Positions 1 to 7,793 of a stretch of DNA of 13,515 bases are shown here, one piece after another (positions within the stretch are counted from its first letter, which is position 1; every line of letters begins with the position of its first letter). Under the pieces are notes generated by a model. That model saw only the letters and a program-made list of their open reading frames with translations, did no database searches and had not been told where the DNA came from. The position numbers were made by a program, and so were the translations under genes. Source of the DNA: an uncultured Clostridia bacterium (GTDB lineage Bacteria > Bacillota > Clostridia > Oscillospirales > Acutalibacteraceae); NCBI GenBank assembly GCA_946186535.1, contig CAMHNT010000031.1:1-13515 (forward strand), given 5' to 3'.

Positions 1-141
1 TTTATAGTATATAAGAATTATTATAACAAAATATGATCGAAAAATCAACACAATTTTGATATTGCAATTTAGGAAAAACAATAAAAATATAAAAATCTCT
101 TTTGATTTTCGAAAGCATGAAAATTAATCTGACAAAAGACT

Positions 142-175
142 GTCGCAGTGAGGAGATATACTCATTCACTGCGAC
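142..175 (-). terminator. Probable rho-independent terminator of the ABC transporter operon
   Basis: A perfect 10-bp inverted repeat (142-151 GTCGCAGTGA, 166-175 TCACTGCGAC) with a 14-nt loop lies 43 bp past the permease stop codon. Read on the minus strand the stem is followed by AGTCTTTTGTC, a short imperfect U-tract. On the plus strand it is followed by CTCTTTCT, so it might work in both directions. The stem is seen directly; the terminator role is inferred from position. The flanking sequence at 1-141 and 176-218 is AT-rich and shows no gene. Confidence 0.6.
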
Positions 176-218
176 CTCTTTCTATGAAAGATTATTTGAA
201 ACAAGAAAATAGGCGTTA

Positions 219-2219
219 TTATTTTTCACTGCTTACCAATTTATAATAAACCCTTGCTGTCATAAAATATATGAGTACATACACGGCGGCAAAAGCAAGG
301 AAAGAACCTATCGTGCAGTAAGCGAAAAGCTTGGTGTCGTTCATTGAAAGAATAAAAAGCAGCTTTGTGATAAGCGGAAATGCCGCCGCCAGATGTATTC
401 CTGCAACAATAAGCGGCATAAAGAATACGGTTAAAATCTGAGAATGAATCGTCGATTTAATTTCTTCGTGGCTTAGTCCGACTTTTTTCATGATGCTGAA
501 TCTTTCTCTGTCGTCAAAGCCCTCGGAGATCTGCTTGTAGTAAATTATCAGTACGTTGGCAATGGTGAAAAGAGTACCAAGAAACATTCCGAGAAAGAAG
601 AGACCTCCGTAAAGTGAGATGTAGCTTTCCCTGCCTTCCGCCTGATTCATGATGGTCATTCTTCCGTCGTTCCGATAGTCCTGATATTTTTTGTTGAGCT
701 CATTGAAAAGTTCAAGCTGCTCGTTGTCTTTAAGATTTGAATCGAATTCGTAATAATAGCTTACGTTGTTGTCCATTCCGCTGTAATTTGATACCGCAGA
801 GTCAAGCTCTTTCAGAACATTATCGTCCTTTACTACTATATAGTGGTAGTCAAATACGGAATCCTTTACCAGAGAATCGATCTCATGTATATTTTTGGAA
901 ATACCGAATTTCTTTCCGAGAACCTTGACCGTAGGATATTCAAACTCTCCTTTGCTCGAATACATAAGCACATTGCCGTCTTCAAGTGTTTTGTTTTCTC
1001 CGGAAAGCTCATTGTAATAGTCAAGCGTTATAAAACCTACCGGATCAATATTCGTATAGTTTTCTGAGAACTCGAACTCGGGATCATCATATCCGGTGAG
1101 GAACGCATTTCCTTGCTGCTTGCATACTATAAAAAGCTCCGAATAAATGTTTTCGTTTTCCGGTTCGAAATTCTTTTCTTTCTGGAAGCTGTGTATATCC
1201 TCAATGAGCTTTTCAAAGTCGTCGCTGCTGCAGTGATAAAAAAGTATGCTGTAATCATGCGGATACTGATAATCGAGAATTTCTTCCATACCGATAATAA
1301 GAGACGAGGTTGATGATACCATAACAAGCACCATTGTTGAAAGAATACAGATATTGGCAAGTCCCACTGCATTCTGCTTCATTCTGTAGATCATTCCCGA
1401 AACGCTGATGAAGTGATTCGTTTTGTAGTAGTATCTCTTGTTCTTTCTGAGCAGCTTCAGGAATGTGATGCTTCCTGCCGTAAAGAGCATATACGTTCCG
1501 TAGATAACAAGCAGAACCGCAAAGAAGAAAAGCGTTATAGCCGAAAGAGGATTGCTTGTTGTTATTGATATATAGTAACCGATACCCACGGAAATCAAGC
1601 CGAGAATTGCCGTGAACCATTTGGCTTTAGGCTCTTTTTCTCCTACTTTTCCGCCTCTGAGAAGCTCGATTGGATTCGAAAGCCTGATCGTGAAAACAGC
1701 CTTAAAAAGAATCATCATGTATATGACGCAAAAAACAATAACAGTCGTAAATATTGCGTCTTTAGAAATAAAGAATCCCGGAACAGCTTCGCTTCCGATT
1801 AGCTTTGAAAAGCTCAGAAACATAAGCTTGTCGAGAATTATTCCGCAGCCTATTCCGAGAATAAGCGTGATGAAGGTTATGTATAAATTCTCGATGAAAA
1901 TTACGGCTGTCAGATGTCTTTTTTCCATTCCGAGGATATTGAATACTCCGAATTCTTTTTTGCGGTTCTTTATTAAAAAGCTGTTTGTATAAAACAGAAA
2001 TATGGCTGAAAATATTGCTATGACAATTGTTCCTAAGTCTAAAATCATGTACAAACTGGTTGAACCCATAATGTTATTGATTCCCGGATTCAGCGACAGA
2101 GATTTCATAATGTAGAACATCATGACAGTCAGTATGCACGTTATGATGTAGGGAATATAGGTTCTGCTGTTTTTGCGGATATTGCTTGCGGCGAGCTTAA
2201 AGTAGAATCCTGATTTCAT
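219..2219 (-). CDS. BceB-type FtsX-like ABC transporter permease (peptide antibiotic sensing/resistance)
   Basis: This is the membrane subunit of a Bce-type exporter (666 aa). The family protects Firmicutes from cell-wall-active peptides such as bacitracin, lantibiotics or defensins, and also acts as the sensor that activates the partner kinase. The layout fits: TM1 near residues 21-40, three more TMs between about 57 and 180, TMs near 202-220, 226-250 and 284-310, then a large extracellular domain (about 312-532, ~220 residues), then three C-terminal TMs near 534-560, 594-618 and 633-655. The FtsX-type cytosolic motif is visible after TM8 (YKQISEGFDDRERFSIMKK, 561-579). The ATG overlaps the ATPase stop by 4 bp (ATGA), implying translational coupling. 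The extracellular domain, which sets ligand preference, has no sequence feature I can tie to one drug, so the substrate is unknown. Family confidence is high. Confidence 0.9.
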   Translation of the reverse strand: MKSGFYFKLAASNIRKNSRTYIPYIITCILTVMMFYIMKSLSLNPGINNIMGSTSLYMILDLGTIVIAIFSAIFLFYTNSFLIKNRKKEFGVFNILGMEKRHLTAVIFIENLYITFITLILGIGCGIILDKLMFLSFSKLIGSEAVPGFFISKDAIFTTVIVFCVIYMMILFKAVFTIRLSNPIELLRGGKVGEKEPKAKWFTAILGLISVGIGYYISITTSNPLSAITLFFFAVLLVIYGTYMLFTAGSITFLKLLRKNKRYYYKTNHFISVSGMIYRMKQNAVGLANICILSTMVLVMVSSTSSLIIGMEEILDYQYPHDYSILFYHCSSDDFEKLIEDIHSFQKEKNFEPENENIYSELFIVCKQQGNAFLTGYDDPEFEFSENYTNIDPVGFITLDYYNELSGENKTLEDGNVLMYSSKGEFEYPTVKVLGKKFGISKNIHEIDSLVKDSVFDYHYIVVKDDNVLKELDSAVSNYSGMDNNVSYYYEFDSNLKDNEQLELFNELNKKYQDYRNDGRMTIMNQAEGRESYISLYGGLFFLGMFLGTLFTIANVLIIYYKQISEGFDDRERFSIMKKVGLSHEEIKSTIHSQILTVFFMPLIVAGIHLAAAFPLITKLLFILSMNDTKLFAYCTIGSFLAFAAVYVLIYFMTARVYYKLVSSEK

Positions 2220-2980
2220 GTCCTGTCACCGCCTGTTGCAAGAAGTGTCAGAGTATCGGATATTTTCTGATACATCTGCTCATTTGTGCTGTCACCGCGA
2301 TAAATCTGATGAAAGAGAACGCCGTCTTTTATGAAGAGAACTCTTCCTGCATGGCTTGCGGCTTTGGTCGAATGTGTTACCATAACGATAGTCTGACCGT
2401 CCCTGTTTATCTCGCTGAAAACGTTTAAAAGACTGTCGGTTGACTTTGAATCAAGTGCGCCTGTCGGTTCGTCCGCAAGGATAAGCTTAGGTTCTGTGAT
2501 GAGCGCTCTTGCAACCGCCGCACGCTGTTTCTGACCTCCTGATACCTCATATGGGTATTTTGAAAGAAGCTCCGAAATGCCGAGCCTGACTGCAATAGGT
2601 CTTATCCTTTCGTTCATTTCTTCATAGGAAGTTCCGTTCAGTACAAGCGGAAGAAAAATGTTATCTTTCAAAGAAAACGTGTCCAGCAGATTAAAATCCT
2701 GAAACACAAAACCGAGATTTTCTCTTCTGAAAGCGGCAAGATTCTTTTCTTTTACAGTGGTGAGATCTTTCCCCTCGAGAAGAATCTTACCGCCGGTCGG
2801 CTTGTCGAGGGCGGCGAGAATATTCAGAAGCGTAGTTTTTCCCGAACCCGATTCACCCATTATAGCAACATACTCGCCCTGCTCAACGGAAAACGAAACA
2901 TCGGCTAAAGCCTGAACACGGTTTCCTCCGAATCGGGTAGTATAGATTTTCTTCAGGCATTGAACCTCTAAAATTGACAT
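2216..2980 (-). CDS. BceA-type ABC transporter ATP-binding protein
   Basis: This is the cytoplasmic ATPase (254 aa) that drives the adjacent BceB-type permease. All ABC motifs are intact: Walker A GESGSGKT (42-49), Q-loop Q94 in FVFQDFNLLD, signature VSGGQ (146-150), Walker B LILADE (167-171 region) followed by the D-loop GALD (174-177), and H-loop H203 in VMVTHS. The Walker A sequence and the LolD/MacB-like layout are typical of this family. The start is fixed by a strong GGAGGT (2987-2992) six bases upstream. The stop overlaps the permease start by 4 bp. Its promoter region (3012-3076) carries candidate operators for the response regulator encoded upstream. Substrate specificity cannot be read from the ATPase. 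LolD/MacB/SalX-type exporters are the alternatives, but the adjoining kinase and 666-aa permease make the Bce assignment firm. Confidence 0.93.
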   Translation of the reverse strand: MSILEVQCLKKIYTTRFGGNRVQALADVSFSVEQGEYVAIMGESGSGKTTLLNILAALDKPTGGKILLEGKDLTTVKEKNLAAFRRENLGFVFQDFNLLDTFSLKDNIFLPLVLNGTSYEEMNERIRPIAVRLGISELLSKYPYEVSGGQKQRAAVARALITEPKLILADEPTGALDSKSTDSLLNVFSEINRDGQTIVMVTHSTKAASHAGRVLFIKDGVLFHQIYRGDSTNEQMYQKISDTLTLLATGGDRT

Positions 2981-3011
2981 ATAATTACCTCCTGTAATTT
3001 GGTACGGTTAT

Positions 3012-3076
3012 ATTATATCAAAACGGCTGACTGTCCGACATTTAATCGTGTGACATTCAGCCGTGTGAGGTGACAT
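3012..3076 (-). promoter_or_regulatory. Activator-type promoter and candidate response-regulator operator of the ABC genes
   Basis: Read on the minus strand, a perfect -10 TATAAT (3012-3017) sits 31 bp before the ATPase start codon. At 17-bp spacing the -35 is TGTCGG (3035-3040), a poor match. That region is covered by a near-perfect 12-bp inverted repeat (3024-3035 and 3052-3063, one mismatch, 16-bp spacer) and by three direct ATGTC(A/G)(C/G) motifs (3035-3041, 3050-3056, 3070-3076). BceR-like regulators are known to bind TGTCA/TGACA-type repeats just upstream of a weak -35. The motifs are seen; binding is inferred. Confidence 0.55.
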
Positions 3077-3137
3077 TTTTGTAAGGTATTTTAACTTGTT
3101 GTGCCATTAAAAGTGTTAAAACCGTAAGAAATTCCTT

Positions 3138-3310
3138 GGGGGCGAACCACTGTCAGCAGGTTCGCCCCCACCCGAACTCGGTTGAATGCGAAAGTTCATT
3201 CTGCCCCCACTCCGCTGAGTGGAGCATAAAGGTGTTTCGCTCGCTGCGGCGAGCGAGCAGGGGCTCTGCCCCATGCACTCCGCAAGCCTTTGAAAAGGCT
3301 TGAGCGAAAC
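3138..3310. repeat. GC-rich cluster of nested hairpins, probable dispersed intergenic repeat element
   Basis: The gap between kinase and ATPase genes (2981-3333) has no credible ORF, but its middle is much more GC-rich than its flanks and packed with inverted repeats. These are an 11-bp perfect stem (3138-3148/3159-3169), a 6-bp stem (3207-3212/3217-3222), an 8-bp stem (3237-3244/3249-3256), a 5-bp GGGGC/GCCCC stem (3260-3264/3268-3272) and an 8-bp stem (3283-3290/3295-3302). A 9-bp outer stem, GTTTCGCTC (3234-3242) with GAGCGAAAC (3302-3310), encloses the last set. No stem has a U-tract on either side, so ordinary terminators are unlikely. Similar CAAGCCTTTGAAAAGGCTTG units are, from memory, common between genes in Ruminococcus-like genomes. 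It could be a MITE/REP-like element or a structured RNA. Confidence 0.5.
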
Positions 3311-3333
3311 TTTAATAGCACAAAGAATTAATA

Positions 3334-4344
3334 TTACTCGACTTCCAATTCGTCCGTGCGCAGGTCAACAGTAAAGGCAGAACCGCTTCCTGTTTCGGAT
3401 TCCGCAGTGATTTTTGCGGAGATTTTGTCGGCTGCTTTTTTGCTTAGATAAAGTCCCAGACCGGTGGATTTAGTATTCGATCGTCCGTTATATCCCGTGA
3501 ATCCTTTTTCAAATATTCTCGGCAAATCCTCTTCGGCAATTCCGATTCCGGTATCACGGATTATAATTTTTTTATCATCGGTCACGGTAATAGTAACACT
3601 GCCCTTGAACGTATATTTTGCGGCATTTGAAAGCAGCTGCTCTATTATGAACAAAAGCCATTTTTCATCAGTCAGTGCCTTGGTATCTGAGGGTTCGTAT
3701 ATCAGACGTATCTTTTTGCTTATGAATTGGGGCGCAAATTTTCTTACCGCCTTTTTTATAACCTCGTCAAGCTCGTATACGTTGAAAACAAAATCTGTCG
3801 AAATACTGTCAAGTCTTACGTAATTCAAAGCCATTTCCGCATATTGTTCTATCCGAAAAAGCTCAGAAAGAAGCTGTCTGTTTTCACTGGTATCCTCGCC
3901 TGTCTGGATAAGCATCTGCATAGCAGAGATAGGTGTTTTTATCTGATGAATCCATGCCGAGTAGTATTCTATATTTTCCTTTTGATTGTTCTGAAGCTGC
4001 GTCAGTACAGCCGTGCTCTTTTTTCCGAATTCTTCAATCATAAACCGGTAATCAGTCTCGGAAAGCTTGCTGCTTTTCGGAATATTTTCATATTCGATTT
4101 CTATGTTTCTTAGTATCATCATACGCTCTTTATGCTTTTTGCAGTAGTAAAAGAAATGAACTCCGCACCAAAAGAATGCGATAATTGAACAGAGCAGAAG
4201 CGAATAAAGAATCGGTTCCGAAGATATATTATACAGAAAAAACGTCAGAGCGTAAATAGCTGAGAATATTAAGAAAAGAATAATATAATTTAATCTGTCT
4301 TTTAAAAAGTGTAAGAATAACTGAAAAGTGTTTTTTTCTTCCAT
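3334..4344 (-). CDS. BceS-type intramembrane-sensing histidine kinase
   Basis: This sensor kinase (336 aa) has two closely spaced N-terminal TM helices (about 19-38 and 44-68) with only a few residues outside the membrane, the hallmark of intramembrane-sensing kinases that take their signal from a BceAB transporter. A short linker leads to the DHp domain with the phosphoacceptor H133 in WIHQIKTPIS (131-140). The ATPase domain has the N-box around N240 (EQLLSNAAKYT), the G1 box DTGIGI (264-269) and the G2 box STGLGLYL (293-300). The start is supported by AGGTGG (4349-4354) that overlaps the regulator stop codon. The 8-bp gap to the regulator means the two are co-transcribed. It should phosphorylate the response regulator at 4353-5024. 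All catalytic boxes are intact. Confidence 0.93.
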   Translation of the reverse strand: MEEKNTFQLFLHFLKDRLNYIILFLIFSAIYALTFFLYNISSEPILYSLLLCSIIAFFWCGVHFFYYCKKHKERMMILRNIEIEYENIPKSSKLSETDYRFMIEEFGKKSTAVLTQLQNNQKENIEYYSAWIHQIKTPISAMQMLIQTGEDTSENRQLLSELFRIEQYAEMALNYVRLDSISTDFVFNVYELDEVIKKAVRKFAPQFISKKIRLIYEPSDTKALTDEKWLLFIIEQLLSNAAKYTFKGSVTITVTDDKKIIIRDTGIGIAEEDLPRIFEKGFTGYNGRSNTKSTGLGLYLSKKAADKISAKITAESETGSGSAFTVDLRTDELEVE

Positions 4345-4352
4345 AAAACCAC

Positions 4353-5024
4353 CTATTCGATAATATATCCGCTTCCTACCTTGGTTTTGATGAAGTTTTC
4401 GAGACCTGCTGCGGAAAGCTTTTTCCGCAGTCTCGTGACGTTTACGGTGAGAGTGTTTTCCTCAACGTAGCAGTCCATCTGCCAGAGCTTTGTCATAAGC
4501 GTGTCACGGCTAACGATTTTTCCCTTGTTTTCAAAAAGCGTCTGCAAAATACGGAATTCATTTTTTGTGAGTTCAACATGATTTCCGTTATAATCGAGGG
4601 TCGTATCGTTAAGATTGAGAACAGCGCCCTTATGTTCAAGCATAGGGATTTTTCCCGACATATCATACGTTCTCCTGAGCACCGCCTGAATTTTTGCTAT
4701 CATAACGTTCAGATCGACCGGTTTTGGAATAAAATCATCGCCGCCGAGATTCATCGCCATGACTATGTTCATATTCTCCGAAACGGAAGAAATAAAAATA
4801 ATCGGATCATTTGAAATTTTTCTTATCTCACTGCACCAGTGATAGCCGTTGTAAAAAGGAAGCATAATGTCAAGAAGCACGAGATGAGGGTCAAAGCTTA
4901 TGAATGAAGCCGTAACATCACGGAAATCATCAGCAATCCTGACCTCGTTTCCCCAGGCTTCGATCTGATTTTTCATAGCTTCGGCTATTGAAGCGTCATC
5001 CTCAACAATAAGAATTTTATACAT
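4353..5024 (-). CDS. BceR-type OmpR/PhoB-family response regulator
   Basis: This is a two-domain regulator (223 aa from the chosen start). The receiver domain (1-117) has the acidic pair D9/D10, phosphoacceptor D52 in LLDIMLP, S79/S80 and K101 in IPKPVD. The C-terminal winged helix (about 128-223) has the NEFRIL helix, VSRDTLMTKLW, and a recognition helix around NTLTVNVTRLRKKL. It ends with the usual VGSGYIIE. The start at 5024 is chosen because GGAGGT (5032-5037) lies 7 nt upstream and the protein then begins MYKILIVEDD, as is normal. A longer in-frame ATG at 5069 would include the promoter -10 and is rejected. It is expected to activate the ABC genes when phosphorylated by the adjacent kinase. 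Confidence 0.93.
   Translation of the reverse strand: MYKILIVEDDASIAEAMKNQIEAWGNEVRIADDFRDVTASFISFDPHLVLLDIMLPFYNGYHWCSEIRKISNDPIIFISSVSENMNIVMAMNLGGDDFIPKPVDLNVMIAKIQAVLRRTYDMSGKIPMLEHKGAVLNLNDTTLDYNGNHVELTKNEFRILQTLFENKGKIVSRDTLMTKLWQMDCYVEENTLTVNVTRLRKKLSAAGLENFIKTKVGSGYIIE
4401..4434 (-). other. Inverted repeat within the response regulator coding sequence
   Basis: A perfect 9-bp stem (4409-4417 CTGCGGAAA, 4422-4430 TTTCCGCAG) with a 4-nt loop is extended by a second 4-bp stem (4401-4404/4431-4434) across a 4-nt bulge. It lies in the last 90 bases of the regulator gene, in codons for LRKKLSAAGLENF. There is no U-tract. It may affect RNA stability between regulator and kinase cistrons, or be a by-product of the coding sequence. 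Confidence 0.4.
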
Positions 5025-5059
5025 TAAGTATACCTCCCGTAAAGGTTTTGTGCGTTGAT

Positions 5060-5088
5060 ATTTTAACATAAATTTCAGGTTAAATCAA
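5060..5088 (-). promoter_or_regulatory. Sigma-A-type promoter of the regulator/kinase genes
   Basis: On the minus strand, -35 TTGATT (5083-5088) and -10 TAAAAT (5060-5065) are separated by exactly 17 bp and lie 36 bp before the regulator ATG at 5024. Both hexamers match consensus at five or four positions. The good -35 contrasts with the poor -35 of the ABC genes and suits basal expression of the sensor pair. Confidence 0.65.
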
Positions 5089-5271
5089 CAAGATTCAATA
5101 TTCAAGCAAATAGCTCATTTTTAAGTATAAAAATTATAGAAGGGTTTTACGCCTTCATGTATATTTTAAGAACATTATAAAATTTGCATAAAAAAATAAA
5201 TTTTATTGTAAAAATTTGTAAAATTCACAAATAATACATACTTGATATTGGTGAGTGTGATAAAATTAGTT

Positions 5272-5301
5272 TTGTAAAATATATCAAAATATATCTATAA
5301 G
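5272..5301 (+). promoter_or_regulatory. Tentative promoter of the cas operon
   Basis: The 360-bp gap 5025-5384 separates the two divergent modules. Toward cas3 the best candidate is -35 TTGTAA (5272-5277), an 18-bp spacer and -10 TATAAG (5296-5301), giving a leader RNA of roughly 75 nt. The DNA here is extremely AT-rich, so chance matches are easy. An inverted repeat ATTTGT/ACAAAT (5214-5219/5227-5232, 7-bp spacer) lies upstream and could be an operator. No ORF or strong RNA structure is seen in this gap. Confidence 0.35.
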
Positions 5302-5384
5302 TTTCAAAAATGCAAAAAAATTTATCTGCCAAATAAATCTGTATTTTGAAAGATTTTTATATTTCTTATAAAAGGAGCGAAAAA

Positions 5385-7778
5385 ATGATTTCAGCGCATA
5401 TCAACGACAGCGGAATTTCTCAATCGGTAAAAGAGCATCTGTATAATACTTCAAAGTATGCGGCAGAAAACGGAGCCTGCGTCGGACTTGAAAACACTAT
5501 GAAACTCGCCGGAATTCTCCACGATCTCGGAAAGAACACAAGCGCTTTTGATGATTATATAAAATCATCGCAAAGCGGTGATTCCAAAGTGAAAAGGGGA
5601 GACATCAATCATTCAAGCGCCGGTGCGAAATTTCTGATGAATTTTCCGGCAGCGAAAACGAAAACCTCAGAGCTAACGAAACAGCTTATTTCATGTGCGA
5701 TTTTTTCTCATCACGGTCTGAACGATTGTCTGACTTATGAAGGAGAGGACAGGTTTACTCAGAGGATATGTCCGAATACGGAAATATTCTTTGATGAAGC
5801 GATAGAAAACAGCAGCGATATCCTTTCCGAAAACGATATCTCAAAGCTCTTTGAAGCTTCCGATTTCGAAATAAAAACAGCTTTTGAAAAAATAACCGAA
5901 ACGGCAAAAATTATGGATAGAGACGGAAATGCGGGTCAGAACAGATTCTTTCTTCTCGGATGTCTGGAAAGACTGATTCTTTCCATGCTTATCGATGCGG
6001 ACAGGCGTGATACAGCCGAGTTTATGAGCGGAATCAACCATGAGAGAATTTCCGGTGAAGAGCGTGAAATTTTCTATAGAAGATGTCTGAATCTGCTTGA
6101 AAACAGACTCGGCGGTTTTGAATGCAGAAACAGAATCGATGAGCTGAGAAAAGAAATGTCGGAGCAGTGCGAAGCCTTTGCTCTGAATCATGCCGACGGT
6201 ATTTACAAGCTTTCAATCCCGACCGGAGGAGGAAAAACTTATGCGTCAATGCGCTATGCGTTGAATCTTGCGTTGAGGAAAAAGAAACAGCACATCATCT
6301 ACATAGCGCCATATCTTTCGATTCTCGAACAGAATGCAGCCGATATTAAAAAGGTCTTCGACGATGACGAGCATATTCTGGAGCATCATTCAAATGTATT
6401 GTTCAGCGATAACGAAAGTAAGGAAAGCCTGAACAGATATGAAATTCTCGCCGATGATTGGAGCTCTCCGATTATTCTGACTACTATGGTTCGTTTTCTT
6501 GACGTGCTTTTTGGAGGAAGCACATCAGATGTCCGTCGTATGCATCAGCTGAAAAATTCGGTGATTATTATAGACGAAGCTCAGTCGATACCCGTTAAGT
6601 ATACGAATCTCTTTAACACCATGATTAACTTCCTGAATTCTGTCTGCAATACAACAGTAGTTATGTGTACTGCAACTCAGCCGCTTTTTGAGAAAACGAA
6701 ACGTCCTCTCATTTATTCTGAAAACAGCAGTATTATTTCCAATATTGAAAAGTACAGCAGTGAATTCAAGCGTGCGGATATCCTTACGGATTACGCCCAT
6801 GTCAATGCCGATACGGATAGGCTTTCCGATATTATTACAGATGTCACCGGGAATAACTGCCTTGTAATTCTCAATACAAAATCTGCGGTTCAAAAGCTTT
6901 ATGGCAGTCTGAAGGAGAGTATTTCTCAGGATTACGAGCTTGTACAGCTTACAACATTTATGTGCGCACAGCACAGGCTTGACGTTATCGAAGCTTTGAA
7001 ACAGAAGCTTAAGGATAAGAAGAAAATTATCTGTATCAGTACCCAGCTTATCGAGGCAGGCGTTGACATTTCATTTGAAACGGTTGTCCGTTCCCTGAGC
7101 GGTCTTGACAGCATTGCACAGGCTGCAGGACGCTGCAACAGAAACGGAGAAAACATTACTTACGGAAAGACTTATATAGTAAACTACACCGAGGAAAACG
7201 TATCTTCTCTCGAGGATATTAAAAAAGCGCAGGAAGCTATGCAGACGATACTTTACAAATCGCACGATGATTTGCTAATGCCGAAATCAATCGAGAAGTA
7301 CTACAGGCAGTATTTCTTTGACAGAGAGTCCGAAATGGATTTTTCCCTTCCTAAGCTTAATTCACAGCTGACTATGTACAGCCTTCTCGCCGATAACCGA
7401 ATCGGACGGACAGAGTATCAGAAAAGCCAAAAGCGAAATTACAGTTATTTTATTCCCCAAGCATTCAAAACGGCAGCTTCCGTTTTCAGACCTATCGATG
7501 ACAGCAACTCCGTTGGAATTATTGTTTATTACGGAAAGTCTAAGAAGCTTCTCGAACAGCTTCGTGAAACAGATGATTTCGGTGAGCAGAAAAAAATTCT
7601 GAAAAAACTTCAGCGTTATACGGTCAATATAGGAAGGGGTTCCTCGATGTTCAGAAAGATAAACGAGCTGAATGCGTTTGAGGATTCGATGTTTGAAGGC
7701 TCATTGCTTATTTTAAGCGAGAGCTATTATGACAGTAATATCGGAATAAAGCCGGAGCTGACCGAGCTTATATTTTAA
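5385..7778 (+). CDS. cas3: Type I-C CRISPR-associated nuclease-helicase Cas3
   Basis: Cas3 (797 aa) is recruited by target-bound Cascade, and it nicks, unwinds and degrades the displaced DNA strand. The N-terminal HD nuclease domain shows H18, H46-D47 in LAGILHDLGK, H76 in DINHSSAGA, H109-H110 in SHHG, and D204. The superfamily 2 helicase follows: motif I IPTGGGKT (278-285), DEAQ box (397-400), motif III CTATQP (428-433), STQLIEAGVD (552-561) and motif VI QAAGRCNR (579-586). A C-terminal domain completes a normal-length protein. The start is set by AAGGAG (5372-5377), 7 nt before the ATG. An upstream in-frame TTG at 5346 has no ribosome site. It is first in the operon, 15 bp before cas5c. HD and helicase residues all look intact, so it should be active. 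Confidence 0.96.
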   Translation: MISAHINDSGISQSVKEHLYNTSKYAAENGACVGLENTMKLAGILHDLGKNTSAFDDYIKSSQSGDSKVKRGDINHSSAGAKFLMNFPAAKTKTSELTKQLISCAIFSHHGLNDCLTYEGEDRFTQRICPNTEIFFDEAIENSSDILSENDISKLFEASDFEIKTAFEKITETAKIMDRDGNAGQNRFFLLGCLERLILSMLIDADRRDTAEFMSGINHERISGEEREIFYRRCLNLLENRLGGFECRNRIDELRKEMSEQCEAFALNHADGIYKLSIPTGGGKTYASMRYALNLALRKKKQHIIYIAPYLSILEQNAADIKKVFDDDEHILEHHSNVLFSDNESKESLNRYEILADDWSSPIILTTMVRFLDVLFGGSTSDVRRMHQLKNSVIIIDEAQSIPVKYTNLFNTMINFLNSVCNTTVVMCTATQPLFEKTKRPLIYSENSSIISNIEKYSSEFKRADILTDYAHVNADTDRLSDIITDVTGNNCLVILNTKSAVQKLYGSLKESISQDYELVQLTTFMCAQHRLDVIEALKQKLKDKKKIICISTQLIEAGVDISFETVVRSLSGLDSIAQAAGRCNRNGENITYGKTYIVNYTEENVSSLEDIKKAQEAMQTILYKSHDDLLMPKSIEKYYRQYFFDRESEMDFSLPKLNSQLTMYSLLADNRIGRTEYQKSQKRNYSYFIPQAFKTAASVFRPIDDSNSVGIIVYYGKSKKLLEQLRETDDFGEQKKILKKLQRYTVNIGRGSSMFRKINELNAFEDSMFEGSLLILSESYYDSNIGIKPELTELIF

Positions 7779-7793
7779 GAAAGAGTGATAAAT

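Noticed and set aside
3138..3169. Terminator after the kinase gene
   Set aside because: The 11-bp stem is strong, but no T-run follows on either strand, and further stems surround it; a repeat element is a better description.
5025..5069. Longer start for the response regulator at ATG 5069 (15 extra residues)
   Set aside because: The extension overlaps the -10 hexamer at 5060-5065 and has no ribosome site, while ATG 5024 has GGAGGT at 7 nt and gives the standard N-terminus.
5346..5384. TTG start for cas3 13 codons upstream
   Set aside because: No Shine-Dalgarno precedes it and AAGGAG is ideally placed for ATG 5385; the extra residues are not typical of Cas3.
7785..7793. GTG start for cas5c
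   Set aside because: The GTG overlaps the GAAAGAG ribosome site that serves ATG 7794, and MIHRNSIEYKVYG is a normal Cas5c beginning.
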